Both the position numbers and the translations under genes were made by a program. Positions 44,125 through 52,903 of a stretch of 64,000 nt of DNA are shown piece by piece. The notes below the pieces were generated by a model. It was not told where the DNA came from. It made no database searches and saw nothing but the letters and a program-made list of their open reading frames with translations. How positions within the stretch are numbered: position 1 is the stretch's first letter; the number at the start of each line of letters is the position of its first letter. The stretch comes from CAWGHZ01 sp963775315 (GTDB lineage Bacteria; Pseudomonadota; Alphaproteobacteria; MPNO01; DASWLB01): contig CAVZIN010000007.1 of the NCBI GenBank assembly GCA_963775315.1, forward strand, positions 1,178,001-1,242,000, in the 5' to 3' direction.

Positions 44125-44904
44125 TCACGCCTCGGCGCGGCGCGGCGCGGGCCCGTAGCGGTGCAGCATCGAACCGTTGGTCCGCAGCCAGGCGCGCGCC
44201 TCGTCCATGCCCTCGCACAGCCCCTCGACCTCGGACCAGAAGCGGTTCGAATGGTTCATCACCTTGAGGTGCGCGACTTCGTGCGCGACGACGTAGTCGA
44301 GCACGGGCTCCGGCGCCATCACCAGCCGCCACGAGAAGCTGAGGTCGCCCGCGCGGGTGCAGCTTCCCCAGCGCGTCCGCGTGTCGCGCACGCGGATGTA
44401 GCGGTAGCGCTGGCCGAGGCTGCGTGATTTTTCCGCGACGCGCTGGGTGATCGTGTTGCGCGCCTCGGCGCGCAGCCACGATTCGACGCGCTGCGAAACA
44501 CCCTCCTCCGTGCCGGCGACGATGAGCCTGTCGCGATCGAGCCAGATTTCGTCGAATAGCTGGCGGACGCAGCAAATGCGCACGTCGTCGCCGAAGATGG
44601 GAAAGCGCGCGCCATCGACGAACGGCACGGCAGGCACGATTTCACGGAGCCGCGTGTCGATCCAGCGCCGCTTCGCGCGGGCGAAATCGAGGCCCTCCGC
44701 CTCGGACGCGCGGCGCGGCAGCACGAGCTCCACCCGGCCGCTGTAGGCGTCCACATGCAACAAAATCTGCCGCGCGCGGGTGCTGCGTCGCACCGCGATC
44801 GCCACCGACTTACCGCTCGGCAAGCATAAGGCTGTCACGCCGAAATCCTCACCGCGACTCACTTGCGTGAACCGATACTCGACGCAAGCGACTGATTCGT
44901 GCAA
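44125..44904 (-). CDS. YgjP/SprT-like zinc metallopeptidase-domain protein (DUF45)
   Basis: The protein is up to 259 residues. The zinc motif VVAHEVAHLKVMNHSNRFW (HExxH plus a downstream His/Asn) is clear, as is the preceding RDTRTRWGSCTRAGDLSF typical of the family. The start is uncertain: the first 20 residues have little family support, and GTG at 44838 (before TALCLPSGKSV) is an alternative. The family includes WssP/YgjP proteins encoded next to restriction systems, but no such system is here. Confidence 0.82.
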   Translation of the reverse strand: MHESVACVEYRFTQVSRGEDFGVTALCLPSGKSVAIAVRRSTRARQILLHVDAYSGRVELVLPRRASEAEGLDFARAKRRWIDTRLREIVPAVPFVDGARFPIFGDDVRICCVRQLFDEIWLDRDRLIVAGTEEGVSQRVESWLRAEARNTITQRVAEKSRSLGQRYRYIRVRDTRTRWGSCTRAGDLSFSWRLVMAPEPVLDYVVAHEVAHLKVMNHSNRFWSEVEGLCEGMDEARAWLRTNGSMLHRYGPAPRRAEA

Positions 44905-45043
44905 GTTGGAACCGTGTCTTGTTTTGAGGGAACCGTTTCCTTCCAGTTACGTTTCGTTAACCGTTTGAACCTTACACGGGTTCCGTTGGCGGCCAAACCG
45001 GGCCGCTTGCGAACGGCACCACCACACCACCGAGGAGTGTGAA

Positions 45044-45406
45044 ATGGCAGTGAAGAGCAAAGCGTCCGCAAAGCGCGCCGTGAAGAAGCCCGCCGCGAAG
45101 AAGGCCACGGTGAAGAAGCCGACCGCGCGCAAGACCCCCGCGCGTCGTCCCGCCGCGAAGAAGACCGCGGCACGCAAGACGACCGCGCGGAAGACCACGG
45201 CACGCAAGACGACCGCGCGCAAGACCACTGCGCGGAAGACCACGGCGCGCAAGACGACCGCGCGCCGCGCCAGCACCGCGAAGAAGCCGGCGGCGCGCAA
45301 GACCGCGAAGCGTCCGGCAACTCGCGCCCGCAAGGTGACGCGGATCGGCAAGAAGCCGGCCCGCCGCAGCACCACGCGCCGCGCCACCGTCCGCAAGGCG
45401 GCCTGA
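45044..45406 (+). CDS. Histone H1-like Lys/Ala/Arg-rich DNA-binding protein
   Basis: The protein is 120 residues and almost entirely Lys, Ala, Arg, Thr and Pro. Residues 45-74 are six exact KTTAR repeats; flanking parts are KKPAAKK-type repeats. Such tails resemble eukaryotic H1 C-termini and bacterial nucleoid proteins such as AlgP, Hc1 or BpH1. It should bind and compact DNA without sequence preference. A GAGGAG site precedes ATG 45044. It is a single gene between two convergent or divergent neighbours with a 139-base upstream region. Confidence 0.85.
   Translation: MAVKSKASAKRAVKKPAAKKATVKKPTARKTPARRPAAKKTAARKTTARKTTARKTTARKTTARKTTARKTTARRASTAKKPAARKTAKRPATRARKVTRIGKKPARRSTTRRATVRKAA
45176..45265 (+). 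repeat. Six 15-bp in-frame tandem repeats encoding KTTAR
   Basis: Units of the form AAGACSACSGCRCGS repeat without gap. In-frame repeats of this kind expand and contract by slippage, so repeat number may vary between strains. Confidence 0.85.
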
Positions 45407-45442
45407 CGCGACACGTCACGTTTTCGTACAAGCTCCGGCGTA

Positions 45443-45475
45443 CGGAAGGGCGGGCCTGCGGGTCCGCCCTTTCCG
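45443..45475. terminator. Hairpin between convergent genes (histone-like and dehydrogenase)
   Basis: CGGAAGGGCGG and CCGCCCTTTCCG pair over a ten-base loop with one bulge. T runs are short on both sides, so it is a moderate bidirectional terminator candidate. Confidence 0.5.
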
Positions 45476-45480
45476 TTTGG

Positions 45481-46389
45481 TCATTCGGCGGGAATTTTCT
45501 CGCCCGTCCCCAGCGCGCGCGCATAGGCTTCGACCGCCTGCTCGAGCGTGCGCGACCGATCCAGGGTCTCGCGCGTCTCCTTCGCGAACGGCGTGGTGTC
45601 GAGCAGCCGATAGGTTGCCGCAGCGCCGAGATGAAACAGCGGCGTCACGCCCACCGAGTCGAACGTCGCCGCGATCTCCTCCATCTCGCCCGCATAGCGC
45701 CAGGCGTCCGCCGGCAGGAACGGCACGTTCGCCTTCATGCGGCGATAGAGATCGGGCTGGCTCGTCTCGTACTCCGCGCGGACCTCCGACGAGACGCCGA
45801 GCGCCTCCGCCGCGACCAGCACCGCGGTGAACAGCGCGTTCGATCCCTTGGTGAGCGCCGCGTAGCACATCTTCACCGCCGACGCGCGACCGGGCTCGGC
45901 GCCGCATGGGCGCATGTCCATCGCCTTGCCGCCGAGCGCGGCGATCGCGGCGACCGCGTCGGCGTCGCGCCCCGAGAGATAGATACGGGGCACCGCCTTG
46001 CCGGGCGGCGAACCGACGATCCCGCCGTCGACGAATTTGGCGCCGGCGCCCTCGACGATCTTTGCGACGCCTTGCGCTGTCTCTGGTGAGATCGCGTTCA
46101 GGTCGGCGTAGAGCGGCCGCTTGCCCGTGCGGGCCATCGCCGCCGCCACCTGCTCGGCGAGTTCAGTGGCGAGCGCCGGCGGCAGGATCGACAGGAACAC
46201 GTCCGCTGCCGCGACTGCCGCGTCCAGGTCCGGCACGTCTCGAAGTCCCGCGCGCATTGCGCGGGTGCGGGTGATCTCGGACCGCCCTGCGAGGCAGGTG
46301 ACGACGTCGTAGCCCTGGGCGACGAGCGTGCCGCCGACCGCATGCCCCATGTCGCCCGCGCCGATCACCGCAATGGTCTTGACCGTCAT
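45481..46389 (-). CDS. NAD(P)-binding beta-hydroxyacid dehydrogenase-like protein with DUF1932 domain
   Basis: The protein is 302 residues. The Rossmann motif AVIGAGDMGHAVGGTLVAQG is at the N-terminus, and VDGGIVGSPPGKAVPRIYLSG corresponds to the substrate-binding loop. The C-terminal half (KMCYAALTKGSNALFTAVL and onward) is the DUF1932 helical domain. The substrate is unknown. The ATG at 46389 is chosen on family grounds. The frame upstream stays open into the MFS gene only because of the frameshift there. Confidence 0.84.
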   Translation of the reverse strand: MTVKTIAVIGAGDMGHAVGGTLVAQGYDVVTCLAGRSEITRTRAMRAGLRDVPDLDAAVAAADVFLSILPPALATELAEQVAAAMARTGKRPLYADLNAISPETAQGVAKIVEGAGAKFVDGGIVGSPPGKAVPRIYLSGRDADAVAAIAALGGKAMDMRPCGAEPGRASAVKMCYAALTKGSNALFTAVLVAAEALGVSSEVRAEYETSQPDLYRRMKANVPFLPADAWRYAGEMEEIAATFDSVGVTPLFHLGAAATYRLLDTTPFAKETRETLDRSRTLEQAVEAYARALGTGEKIPAE

Positions 46390-46409
46390 GGCTCTCTCCC
46401 CTGCCCGCT

Positions 46410-47841
46410 CTATTCCGCCGGCTGCAGCCGTCGCCCGAGAAGCTGCAGCAAACGAAGGATCAGCAGAACCGCCGCCGCGACCGGCAGCAGGTCCCAGACG
46501 AACACCCAGGTGACCGCGCGCGCGACCGGCGCGGGCCCGCCAGTGGTGGTCAAGCCCGCCGAGTTGGTGACCAGCCCCGCCGCGGCCGAACCGAACGCAA
46601 CGCCGAGCGAGCGCACGGTGGCGAGCGAGGACGAGGTGATGTGCTCCTCGCCGGGCCGCGCGACCGCCATCGTCTTGGCGACCACCAGCACATTGTACAT
46701 GCCCATCCCCATCCCCACGACAGCGGCGACGGCAAGGATCATGGCGAGGCTTGCGGCCGAAACGTCCGCGGCGAGCCAGGCGATGGCGATGCCGAACAGC
46801 GCCGGCCCTGTGACCAGCGCAGCCCGTTCGCGCGTGCCGGACCAGCCGACGACGACGGCCGAACCAACCGACCAGCCGAGCGAGAGGCAGCCGTTGGCGG
46901 CTCCGACATAGAGCGGCGGCAGGCCCTGCACGAGCTGGAGGATCAGCGGCAGATAGATGTAGAGCGTGGTCTGCGCGCCGTGCATCAGGAACTGCGCCAG
47001 GTACGACGTGCCGACCGGATGGTTCAGCGACAGCGGCTGGGTCGGGAACAGCCTGTTCTCGGCCACGGCATCGCGATGGAAGGCATACCAGACGGCGGCG
47101 CCCGCGAGCGCGAGCAGCCCGACGCGCATGGCGGGCGACGGGATCGAGCCTGAACTCGGCGACGCAGAACACGCCGCCCGCGAGCAGCACGAGCCGGAAG
47201 AACGGAAAGCGCGGCCGCGCCTCGCGCCCCTCCCCACGGGTGTCCGGCACTTTCCACCAGGCGACCAGGATGAAGGTGATCACCAGCGGCACCACCACCC
47301 AGAACGCGCCGCGCCACCAGCCGATCTCGGCGAAAACCCCGCCGAGCGTCGGCCCGAGCAGCGTCGCCACCGTCCAGGTGATGTTGTTGGTGGTGAGCAC
47401 GTGCGGGCGAAGCCGCGCCTCGAACAAGGTCCCGATCAGCGCGTAGGAGCCGCCCATCGCGACGCCGGCGCCCCAGCCCTGCACCGACCGGCCGGCGAGC
47501 AGAACGGCCATGTCCGGCGCGAGCGCGCAGCTCGTCGTGCCGGCGAGGAAGGCGATCCCGCCCAGCACGTAGGCGACGCGGCTGCCGATCCCGACCCGGA
47601 GCGGCGCGAAGCTCGCCGAGCCCACGACCGAGCCGACCACGTAGAGCGTCACCGCCCAGGCGTAGTAGCGGACGCCGCCGATCTCCTCGACCACCGTCGG
47701 CATCACCGTCGAGATGATGAAGATGTCGATCGCGTGCAGCGAGATGCCGAGATTGAGCAGCAGCGTGTAGATGGCGCGCGGGCCGCGAAACAGCTCGGAC
47801 CAGGTGCCGGTGCCCGGCGCGGAGGCGTGGGGGCTTTTCAT
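46410..47841 (-). CDS. MFS transporter split by an apparent single-base frameshift
   Basis: The gene reads from ATG 47841 (KSPHASAPGTGTW, then AIYTLLLNLGISLHAIDIF and STVMPTVVEEIGGVRYYAW) to GGVFCVAEF ending at 47152. It then continues in another frame as GSIPSPAMRVGLLALAGAA through LILRLLQLLGRRLQPAE to 46410. Together they give a normal 12-14-span carrier. Removing one A/T pair at 47153/47154 (GAGTTC on the coding strand) restores one frame, reading CVAESGSIPSP. It is either a recently inactivated gene or a sequence error. The substrate is unknown. Confidence 0.8.
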
Positions 47842-47960
47842 GGCGGGGGAGTGTAGAGGCATTCCGCGCCCCGTGGGAACCGCCGTCCAGCCGTTGACCG
47901 GCGCGGCCCGCTGCTCCACAGTCGGCCGATGCTCCGTCCCTCGCCCGCCCGCCGCAATCC

Positions 47961-48896
47961 ATGAGCCGCACCTCGACCGCCGCCGCCGGCGCCACCGCGG
48001 GCGGCAAGGCCCTGCCCGTCTGGGTCGCCTACGCCATGCTGACCATGGCCGCCTTGTTCTGGGGCGGCAGCGCCGTGATCGGTCGCGCGGCCGCCGGTCA
48101 CGTGCCGCCCTTCGCCCTCACCTTCTGGCGCTGGACCTTTGCCTTTGCCGTGTTCGTGCCGCTGGGCGGGGGCGCGCTATGGCGCCAGCGCGAGGCGGCG
48201 CGGCGCAACTGGAAGGCGCTGGTCGCGCTCTCCTTCCTCGGGATGGGCGGATTCTCGGTGCCCTATTTCTACGGGCTGATCTACACCCAGGCGGCGAACG
48301 CGGCGATCCTGAACGCGCTGAGCCCGATGCTGATCCTGATCATCTCGGCGGTCGCACTCGGAACGCCGGTGGGCCTGCGCCAGATCGCCGGCGTCGTGCT
48401 CGGTGTAGGCGGCGCGGCGATGATCGTGTTCCGGGGCGAGCTCTCCGAGTTCCTGGGTCTCGACATCAACATCGGCGACGGGTTGATCCTCGTCTCGATG
48501 ATCTTCTGGGCCTTCTACACCGTGGCGCTCCGCAAGGCGTCGGTCGGGCTCGATCAGTCCGCCTTCATGCTGTGCCTGACCGGGCTCGCCGTGCCGATGA
48601 TCGCGCCCTTTTACGCGATCGAGATCGCCAATGGGCACGTCTTCGCCCTCGACGCCTACAACATCGGCATCATCCTCTATGCCGGCATCTGCGCGTCGGT
48701 CCTCGCCTATCTCTGCTGGAACATGGGGGTGGTGCGGGTCGGGCCGCACCGGGCGGTGTTCGCCCAGTATCTTGTGCCCGTGTTCGGCGCGCTACTTGCC
48801 GTCGCCCTCCTGGGCGAGCGCCTGCAATGGTTCCATCTGGCGGGCATCGCCGCGATCTTCGCGGGCATCGCGATCTCGTCGCGCGGCCGGGGCTAG
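47961..48896 (+). CDS. DMT-superfamily (EamA) transporter
   Basis: The protein is 311 residues with ten spans and two EamA domains. Typical sequences are ALFWGGSAVIGRAAAGHVPP, LIYTQAANAAILNALSPML and VLAYLCWNMGVVRVGP with the late FAQYLVPVFGALLAVALLGE. Substrate not predictable. Its 3' end overlaps the 3' end of the next, convergent MFS gene by about 105 bases, an unusually long overlap of two coding ends. Confidence 0.86.
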   Translation: MSRTSTAAAGATAGGKALPVWVAYAMLTMAALFWGGSAVIGRAAAGHVPPFALTFWRWTFAFAVFVPLGGGALWRQREAARRNWKALVALSFLGMGGFSVPYFYGLIYTQAANAAILNALSPMLILIISAVALGTPVGLRQIAGVVLGVGGAAMIVFRGELSEFLGLDINIGDGLILVSMIFWAFYTVALRKASVGLDQSAFMLCLTGLAVPMIAPFYAIEIANGHVFALDAYNIGIILYAGICASVLAYLCWNMGVVRVGPHRAVFAQYLVPVFGALLAVALLGERLQWFHLAGIAAIFAGIAISSRGRG

Positions 48897-50165
48897 CTGC
48901 TCGTTCGAGCCGAGCTCGAGCGTGCGGGTCATCACCTCGCGCCGGCGCCAGTACCAGTACCAGACGCCGAGACAGAGGATCGCGCCGCCGGCGATCGGCG
49001 TCTGCAACCCTACCTTCGCCGACAGCGAGCCCATGATGAGGGCGCCAAGGCCCGGCGCACCGCGGCTCAGCAGCCCGTAGACGCCAAGGATGCGGCCGCG
49101 CATGCCGCCCTCGACCGCCGTCTGCACCAGGATCTGCTGCGAGACGCCCATCGCCGACATGCAGAACCCGCCGACCGCCAGCATGGAAAGCGCCGGCCAG
49201 AAGCTGTGGAGCTGAGAGAACACGAGCAGCGCCGCGATCAACGCCAGCAGCATCGCGTTCGAGATCACGAACAGGCCGGACACGCGGCCGCGCTGCGAGA
49301 TCCAGAGACCGCCGAGGATCGCCCCCACCCCCACCGTCGAGGTCATCATGGCGAGCCCGTGGACGCCCTGGTCGAAGACCTTGGCCGCGAAGCCCGGGAG
49401 CAGCTCCACATAGGGGCGCACGCAGATTCCGGTGATGAGCGTCAACACCATCAGCCCGCCGATCCCGGTATGGCCCGCGCCATAGCGGAAGGCGGCGAAC
49501 ACTTCGAGCGGGATGTCGCGGATCGGCTTCCGCGCCGGCACCTCCTCCTCCTGCACCATGCGCACGAAGATCAGCGCGATCGAGTTGACGATGTAGGTCG
49601 CCGCGTTCACGGCGAAGGCAGCGCCGAGCCCGACCGTCGCGATCACCAGCCCGGCAAGCGCGGGGCCGACGAAGCGCGCGACGTTGAACAGCATCGAGTG
49701 GATGCCGATCGCCGCCGCCATGTCCGACCGCTCGACCAGGTTGGGCACGACGGCCAGCCGGACCGGCTGGTTGAAAGCGGTGATCGTCCCCGAGCACAGT
49801 GTGAGGCCGAACAGGATCCAGATGGTCATCAGGCCGGACGACGTGATGGCGGCCAGCGCGGCCGCCTGGATGAACAGCAGGATCTGGGTGATGCGCAGGA
49901 GGCGCAGCCGGTCGACCCGGTCGGCCACCGCCCCGGTGAGCGGCAGCAGCGCGACGCCCGGCAGAATGTCGGCGAACGAAATGACTCCCAGCCACGTTCC
50001 CGATTCGGTGAGCTTCCAGGTGAGCCAGCCGACCGCGAGCTTCTGCGTCCAGGTCCCGATCATCGAGCAGCCGCTGCCGATCACGAAATTGCGGAAATTT
50101 CGTGCCGAAAGCGCGCGCATGAGCGCGGCGGGACCGGATGCGGTCGATTTCATTGTCGTGGCCAT
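48792..50165 (-). CDS. MFS transporter, EntS/MFS_3 type
   Basis: The protein is 457 residues with twelve spans and a 45-residue polar tail. Family elements are NFRNFVIGSGCSMIGTWTQK at the start, LPLTGAVADRVDRLRLLR (motif A) and FNQPVRLAVVPNLVERSDM. The EntS-like group exports siderophores or other small molecules. The C-terminal tail is encoded in the part that overlaps the convergent EamA gene, so the true end could be shorter in ancestry. Substrate unknown. Confidence 0.86.
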   Translation of the reverse strand: MATTMKSTASGPAALMRALSARNFRNFVIGSGCSMIGTWTQKLAVGWLTWKLTESGTWLGVISFADILPGVALLPLTGAVADRVDRLRLLRITQILLFIQAAALAAITSSGLMTIWILFGLTLCSGTITAFNQPVRLAVVPNLVERSDMAAAIGIHSMLFNVARFVGPALAGLVIATVGLGAAFAVNAATYIVNSIALIFVRMVQEEEVPARKPIRDIPLEVFAAFRYGAGHTGIGGLMVLTLITGICVRPYVELLPGFAAKVFDQGVHGLAMMTSTVGVGAILGGLWISQRGRVSGLFVISNAMLLALIAALLVFSQLHSFWPALSMLAVGGFCMSAMGVSQQILVQTAVEGGMRGRILGVYGLLSRGAPGLGALIMGSLSAKVGLQTPIAGGAILCLGVWYWYWRRREVMTRTLELGSNEQLAPAARRDRDAREDRGDARQMEPLQALAQEGDGK

Positions 50166-50391
50166 GGGATCGCGGCAAGCATCGCAGACGCAGGCAAAGG
50201 TCAGGTTAACATTTATGTCACGCGCGCACTAGGAACGGACCGTGCGCCGGCGCCTTCCGCCACCTCTTCTGCCATGCGCGGCGCGCGGGGCAGGTTTCCG
50301 CCGGCGTGCGCCGGGGGTGCGACGAAAGAGATTCCACGCGCAAGAAATGCGATATGATCCCACCGCGAGGCTTGGCAGTCGGCAGGGCGGC

Positions 50392-51615
50392 ATGAGCGAG
50401 ACACCCCGGCGCAACCCGATGATCGTGCTGATCTGCGGCACGACGATCCTGCTGGTCACGTTCGGCGTGCGCCAGAACTACGGGCTCCTGATGGCGCCGA
50501 TCTCGGCCGACCTCCATTGGGGGCGCGAGGTATTCGCTTTCGCCATCGCGATGCAGAGCCTGGTGTGGGGCCTTTCGACCCCGATCGCCGGCTGGATCGC
50601 CGACCGGTACGGGCCAGCCAAGGTGGCGGCGGCGGGCGCGCTGTTCTACGGCGGCGGACTCCTGATGATGTCCCAGGCGAGCGACCCGCTGCACGCCACC
50701 CTCTCGATCGGTGTGCTGACGGGCTTCGGCGCGTCGATGGCGGGCTTCCCGGTGATCCTCTCGGTGATCGGCCGCTCGGTCGGGCCGGAACGGCGCTCCC
50801 TCTTCCTCGGCATCGCCTCGGCCGGCGGCTCGTCCGGCCAGCTCATCCTGGTGCCTCTCGGCCAGGCCTTCCTCAACCAGCACGGCTGGGCCGTGACGCT
50901 GATGGCGCTCGGCGCGCTTTGCGCCGTCACCGTGCCGCTTGCCATCGCTCTCGCCGGCGGCAACCGGGCCGCGCCCGACATGGTCGGCCACCAGCGCTTC
51001 GGCGAAGCGATCCGCGAGGCAAGCCGGCACAAGGGCTTCCGGCTGCTCTCGATGGGCTATTTCGTGTGCGGCTTCCAGACCATGTTCATCAGCGCGCACC
51101 TGCCGGCCTACCTCTCCGACCTCGGCCAGCCGAGCTATCTCGGCGCGCTGGCGCTGGCGCTGATCGGCGGGGCGAACATCATTGGCTGCGTCATCTGGGG
51201 CCAGCTCGGCGGGCGCTGGCCGAAGAAGAACCTGCTCTGCATCCTCTACTTCCTGCGCGCGATCGACATGGCGATCTTCATGCTGACGCCGATCTCGCCG
51301 ACCAGCGTCATCATCTTCGCCTCGACCATGGGGCTGATGTGGCTCGGCACCGTGCCGCTCACCTCGGGCCTCGTCGCACAAATCTTCGGCACCCAGTTCA
51401 TGGCGACGCTTGTCGGCATCACCTTCGTCAGCCACCAGATCGGCAGTTTCCTCGGCATCTGGCTCGGCGGCGTGCTCTACGACATCTACGGCAATTACGA
51501 CGCCATCTTCTGGGGCGGCGTCGTGGTCGGCGTGCTTGCCTCGTTCGTCCATTATCCGATTGACGACACGCCTGTGGCGCGGCTCGCGCCAGCCACCGCC
51601 ACGGCCGGCGCCTGA
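50392..51615 (+). CDS. MFS transporter (first of a tandem pair)
   Basis: The protein is 407 residues with twelve spans. It belongs to the monocarboxylate/oxalate-formate-type group: VTFGVRQNYGLLMAPISAD, then WGLSTPIAGWIADRYGP (motif A) and GFQTMFISAHLPAYLSDLG, with the end WLGGVLYDIYGNYD. ATG 50392 gives the family-typical N-terminus; the open frame further upstream is a shadow. The next gene is a paralogue of the same length. Confidence 0.88.
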   Translation: MSETPRRNPMIVLICGTTILLVTFGVRQNYGLLMAPISADLHWGREVFAFAIAMQSLVWGLSTPIAGWIADRYGPAKVAAAGALFYGGGLLMMSQASDPLHATLSIGVLTGFGASMAGFPVILSVIGRSVGPERRSLFLGIASAGGSSGQLILVPLGQAFLNQHGWAVTLMALGALCAVTVPLAIALAGGNRAAPDMVGHQRFGEAIREASRHKGFRLLSMGYFVCGFQTMFISAHLPAYLSDLGQPSYLGALALALIGGANIIGCVIWGQLGGRWPKKNLLCILYFLRAIDMAIFMLTPISPTSVIIFASTMGLMWLGTVPLTSGLVAQIFGTQFMATLVGITFVSHQIGSFLGIWLGGVLYDIYGNYDAIFWGGVVVGVLASFVHYPIDDTPVARLAPATATAGA

Positions 51616-51629
51616 CGGCAGGCACGGGG

Positions 51630-52853
51630 ATGGCCGAGACCACACCGCTTTGGCGGCGCCCGATCGTCGTGCTTCTCGCCGCGATGACCATGGTGATGTT
51701 CACATGGGGCATCCGCCAGTCGTTCGGCCTCCTCCTGCGCCCGATCACCGACGGGTTCGGCTGGGGGCGCGAGGATCTTTCCATCGCCTTCGCTACCAAC
51801 AGCCTGATCATCGGGCTGATCAGCCCGATCGTCGGCGCGATCGCCGACAAGTGGGGCCCGATCAAGGTGCTGTTCACCGGCGCGATCCTCTACACCACCT
51901 CGCTGGTGCTGATGTCCCAGGCGACGACGCCGACCGGCATGCTGCTTTCGACCGGGATTGTCGGCGGGCTCGGCATGGGAAGCTGCGGCCTCACCCTGAT
52001 CCTCTCCATCGTCGGGCGCGTCGCGCGCGAGGAGCAGCGGAGCCTCTGGTTCGGCATCGTCACCGGCGCGGCGACGGCCGGCCAGCTCGCCATCGTGCCG
52101 ATCTACCAGCACGTGATCGACACCAGGGGCTGGGTGACGTCAGTCCTTGTGATGGCCGCGATGGCCGCCCTGCTGGTGCCGCTCTCGGCGGCGATGGCCC
52201 AGGCCGGCAAGTCGGCACTCGCCCAGAAGCACAACCAGACGCTCGGCCAGGCCCTCCAGCAGGCGAGCCGGCACAAGGGGTTCTGGCTGATGACCGTCGC
52301 GTTCTTCGTCTGCGGCTTCCAGCTCCAGTTCATCGCGAACCACCTGCCCGCCTTCCTCGAGGATCGCGGACAGGCCGGCGCGCTCGGCGCCAGCGCCATC
52401 GCGCTGATCGGTCTGTTCAACATGATCGGCACCTGGGTGTCCGGCTGGCTCGGCGGGAGATACAGGCGCAAGTACCTGCTCTGCTGCGTCTACATGGGCC
52501 GGTCGCTGATCATGCTCGCCTTCATCCACGCGCCGATCAACTCGCTGACCGTCTCGCTGTTCTCCGCGGGCGTGGGGCTCCTGTGGCTCGCCACCCTGCC
52601 GCTCACCTCCGGCATGGTCGCCTCGATGTTCGGGCCGCGCTACATGGCGACGCTCTACGGCATCGTGTTCCTGTCCCACCAGATCGGCAGTTTCATGGGT
52701 GTCTGGCTCGGCGGGCGCATCTACGACGTGACCGGCAGCTACATGCCGGCATGGTGGCTCGCCATCGCGCTCGGCGGCGTCGCGGCGCTGCTTCATTTCC
52801 CGATCGACGACCGCCCGGTCGAGCTGGTGACGGCGCCCGCAGGCGCGGGTTGA
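51630..52853 (+). CDS. MFS transporter (second of a tandem pair)
   Basis: The protein is 407 residues, identical in length and colinear with the preceding gene. Matching blocks include FGLLLRPITDGFGWGRE, ISPIVGAIADKWGP, HKGFWLMTVAFFVCGFQ, LPLTSGMVASMFG and SHQIGSFMGVWLGGRIYD, with ending FPIDDRPV against YPIDDTPV. This is a diverged tandem duplication. The two probably import related organic acids. It is followed after 50 bases by an aldo-keto reductase. Confidence 0.88.
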   Translation: MAETTPLWRRPIVVLLAAMTMVMFTWGIRQSFGLLLRPITDGFGWGREDLSIAFATNSLIIGLISPIVGAIADKWGPIKVLFTGAILYTTSLVLMSQATTPTGMLLSTGIVGGLGMGSCGLTLILSIVGRVAREEQRSLWFGIVTGAATAGQLAIVPIYQHVIDTRGWVTSVLVMAAMAALLVPLSAAMAQAGKSALAQKHNQTLGQALQQASRHKGFWLMTVAFFVCGFQLQFIANHLPAFLEDRGQAGALGASAIALIGLFNMIGTWVSGWLGGRYRRKYLLCCVYMGRSLIMLAFIHAPINSLTVSLFSAGVGLLWLATLPLTSGMVASMFGPRYMATLYGIVFLSHQIGSFMGVWLGGRIYDVTGSYMPAWWLAIALGGVAALLHFPIDDRPVELVTAPAGAG

Positions 52854-52903
52854 CCTCCCTGCCCCCGCCCGCGATGCTTCCCCTTTTACGGCGGGAGGCG
52901 AGC

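Noticed and set aside
45176..45265. Tandem repeat considered as a CRISPR array
   Set aside because: Units are 15 bp, contiguous without spacers and in frame with the KTTAR-coding gene.
45481..47919. A single 812-codon open frame that looks like an MFS-dehydrogenase fusion
   Set aside because: The middle part (after VFCVAEF) has no membrane or enzyme character; the MFS second half is in another frame, so the fusion frame is a by-product of the frameshift at 47153.
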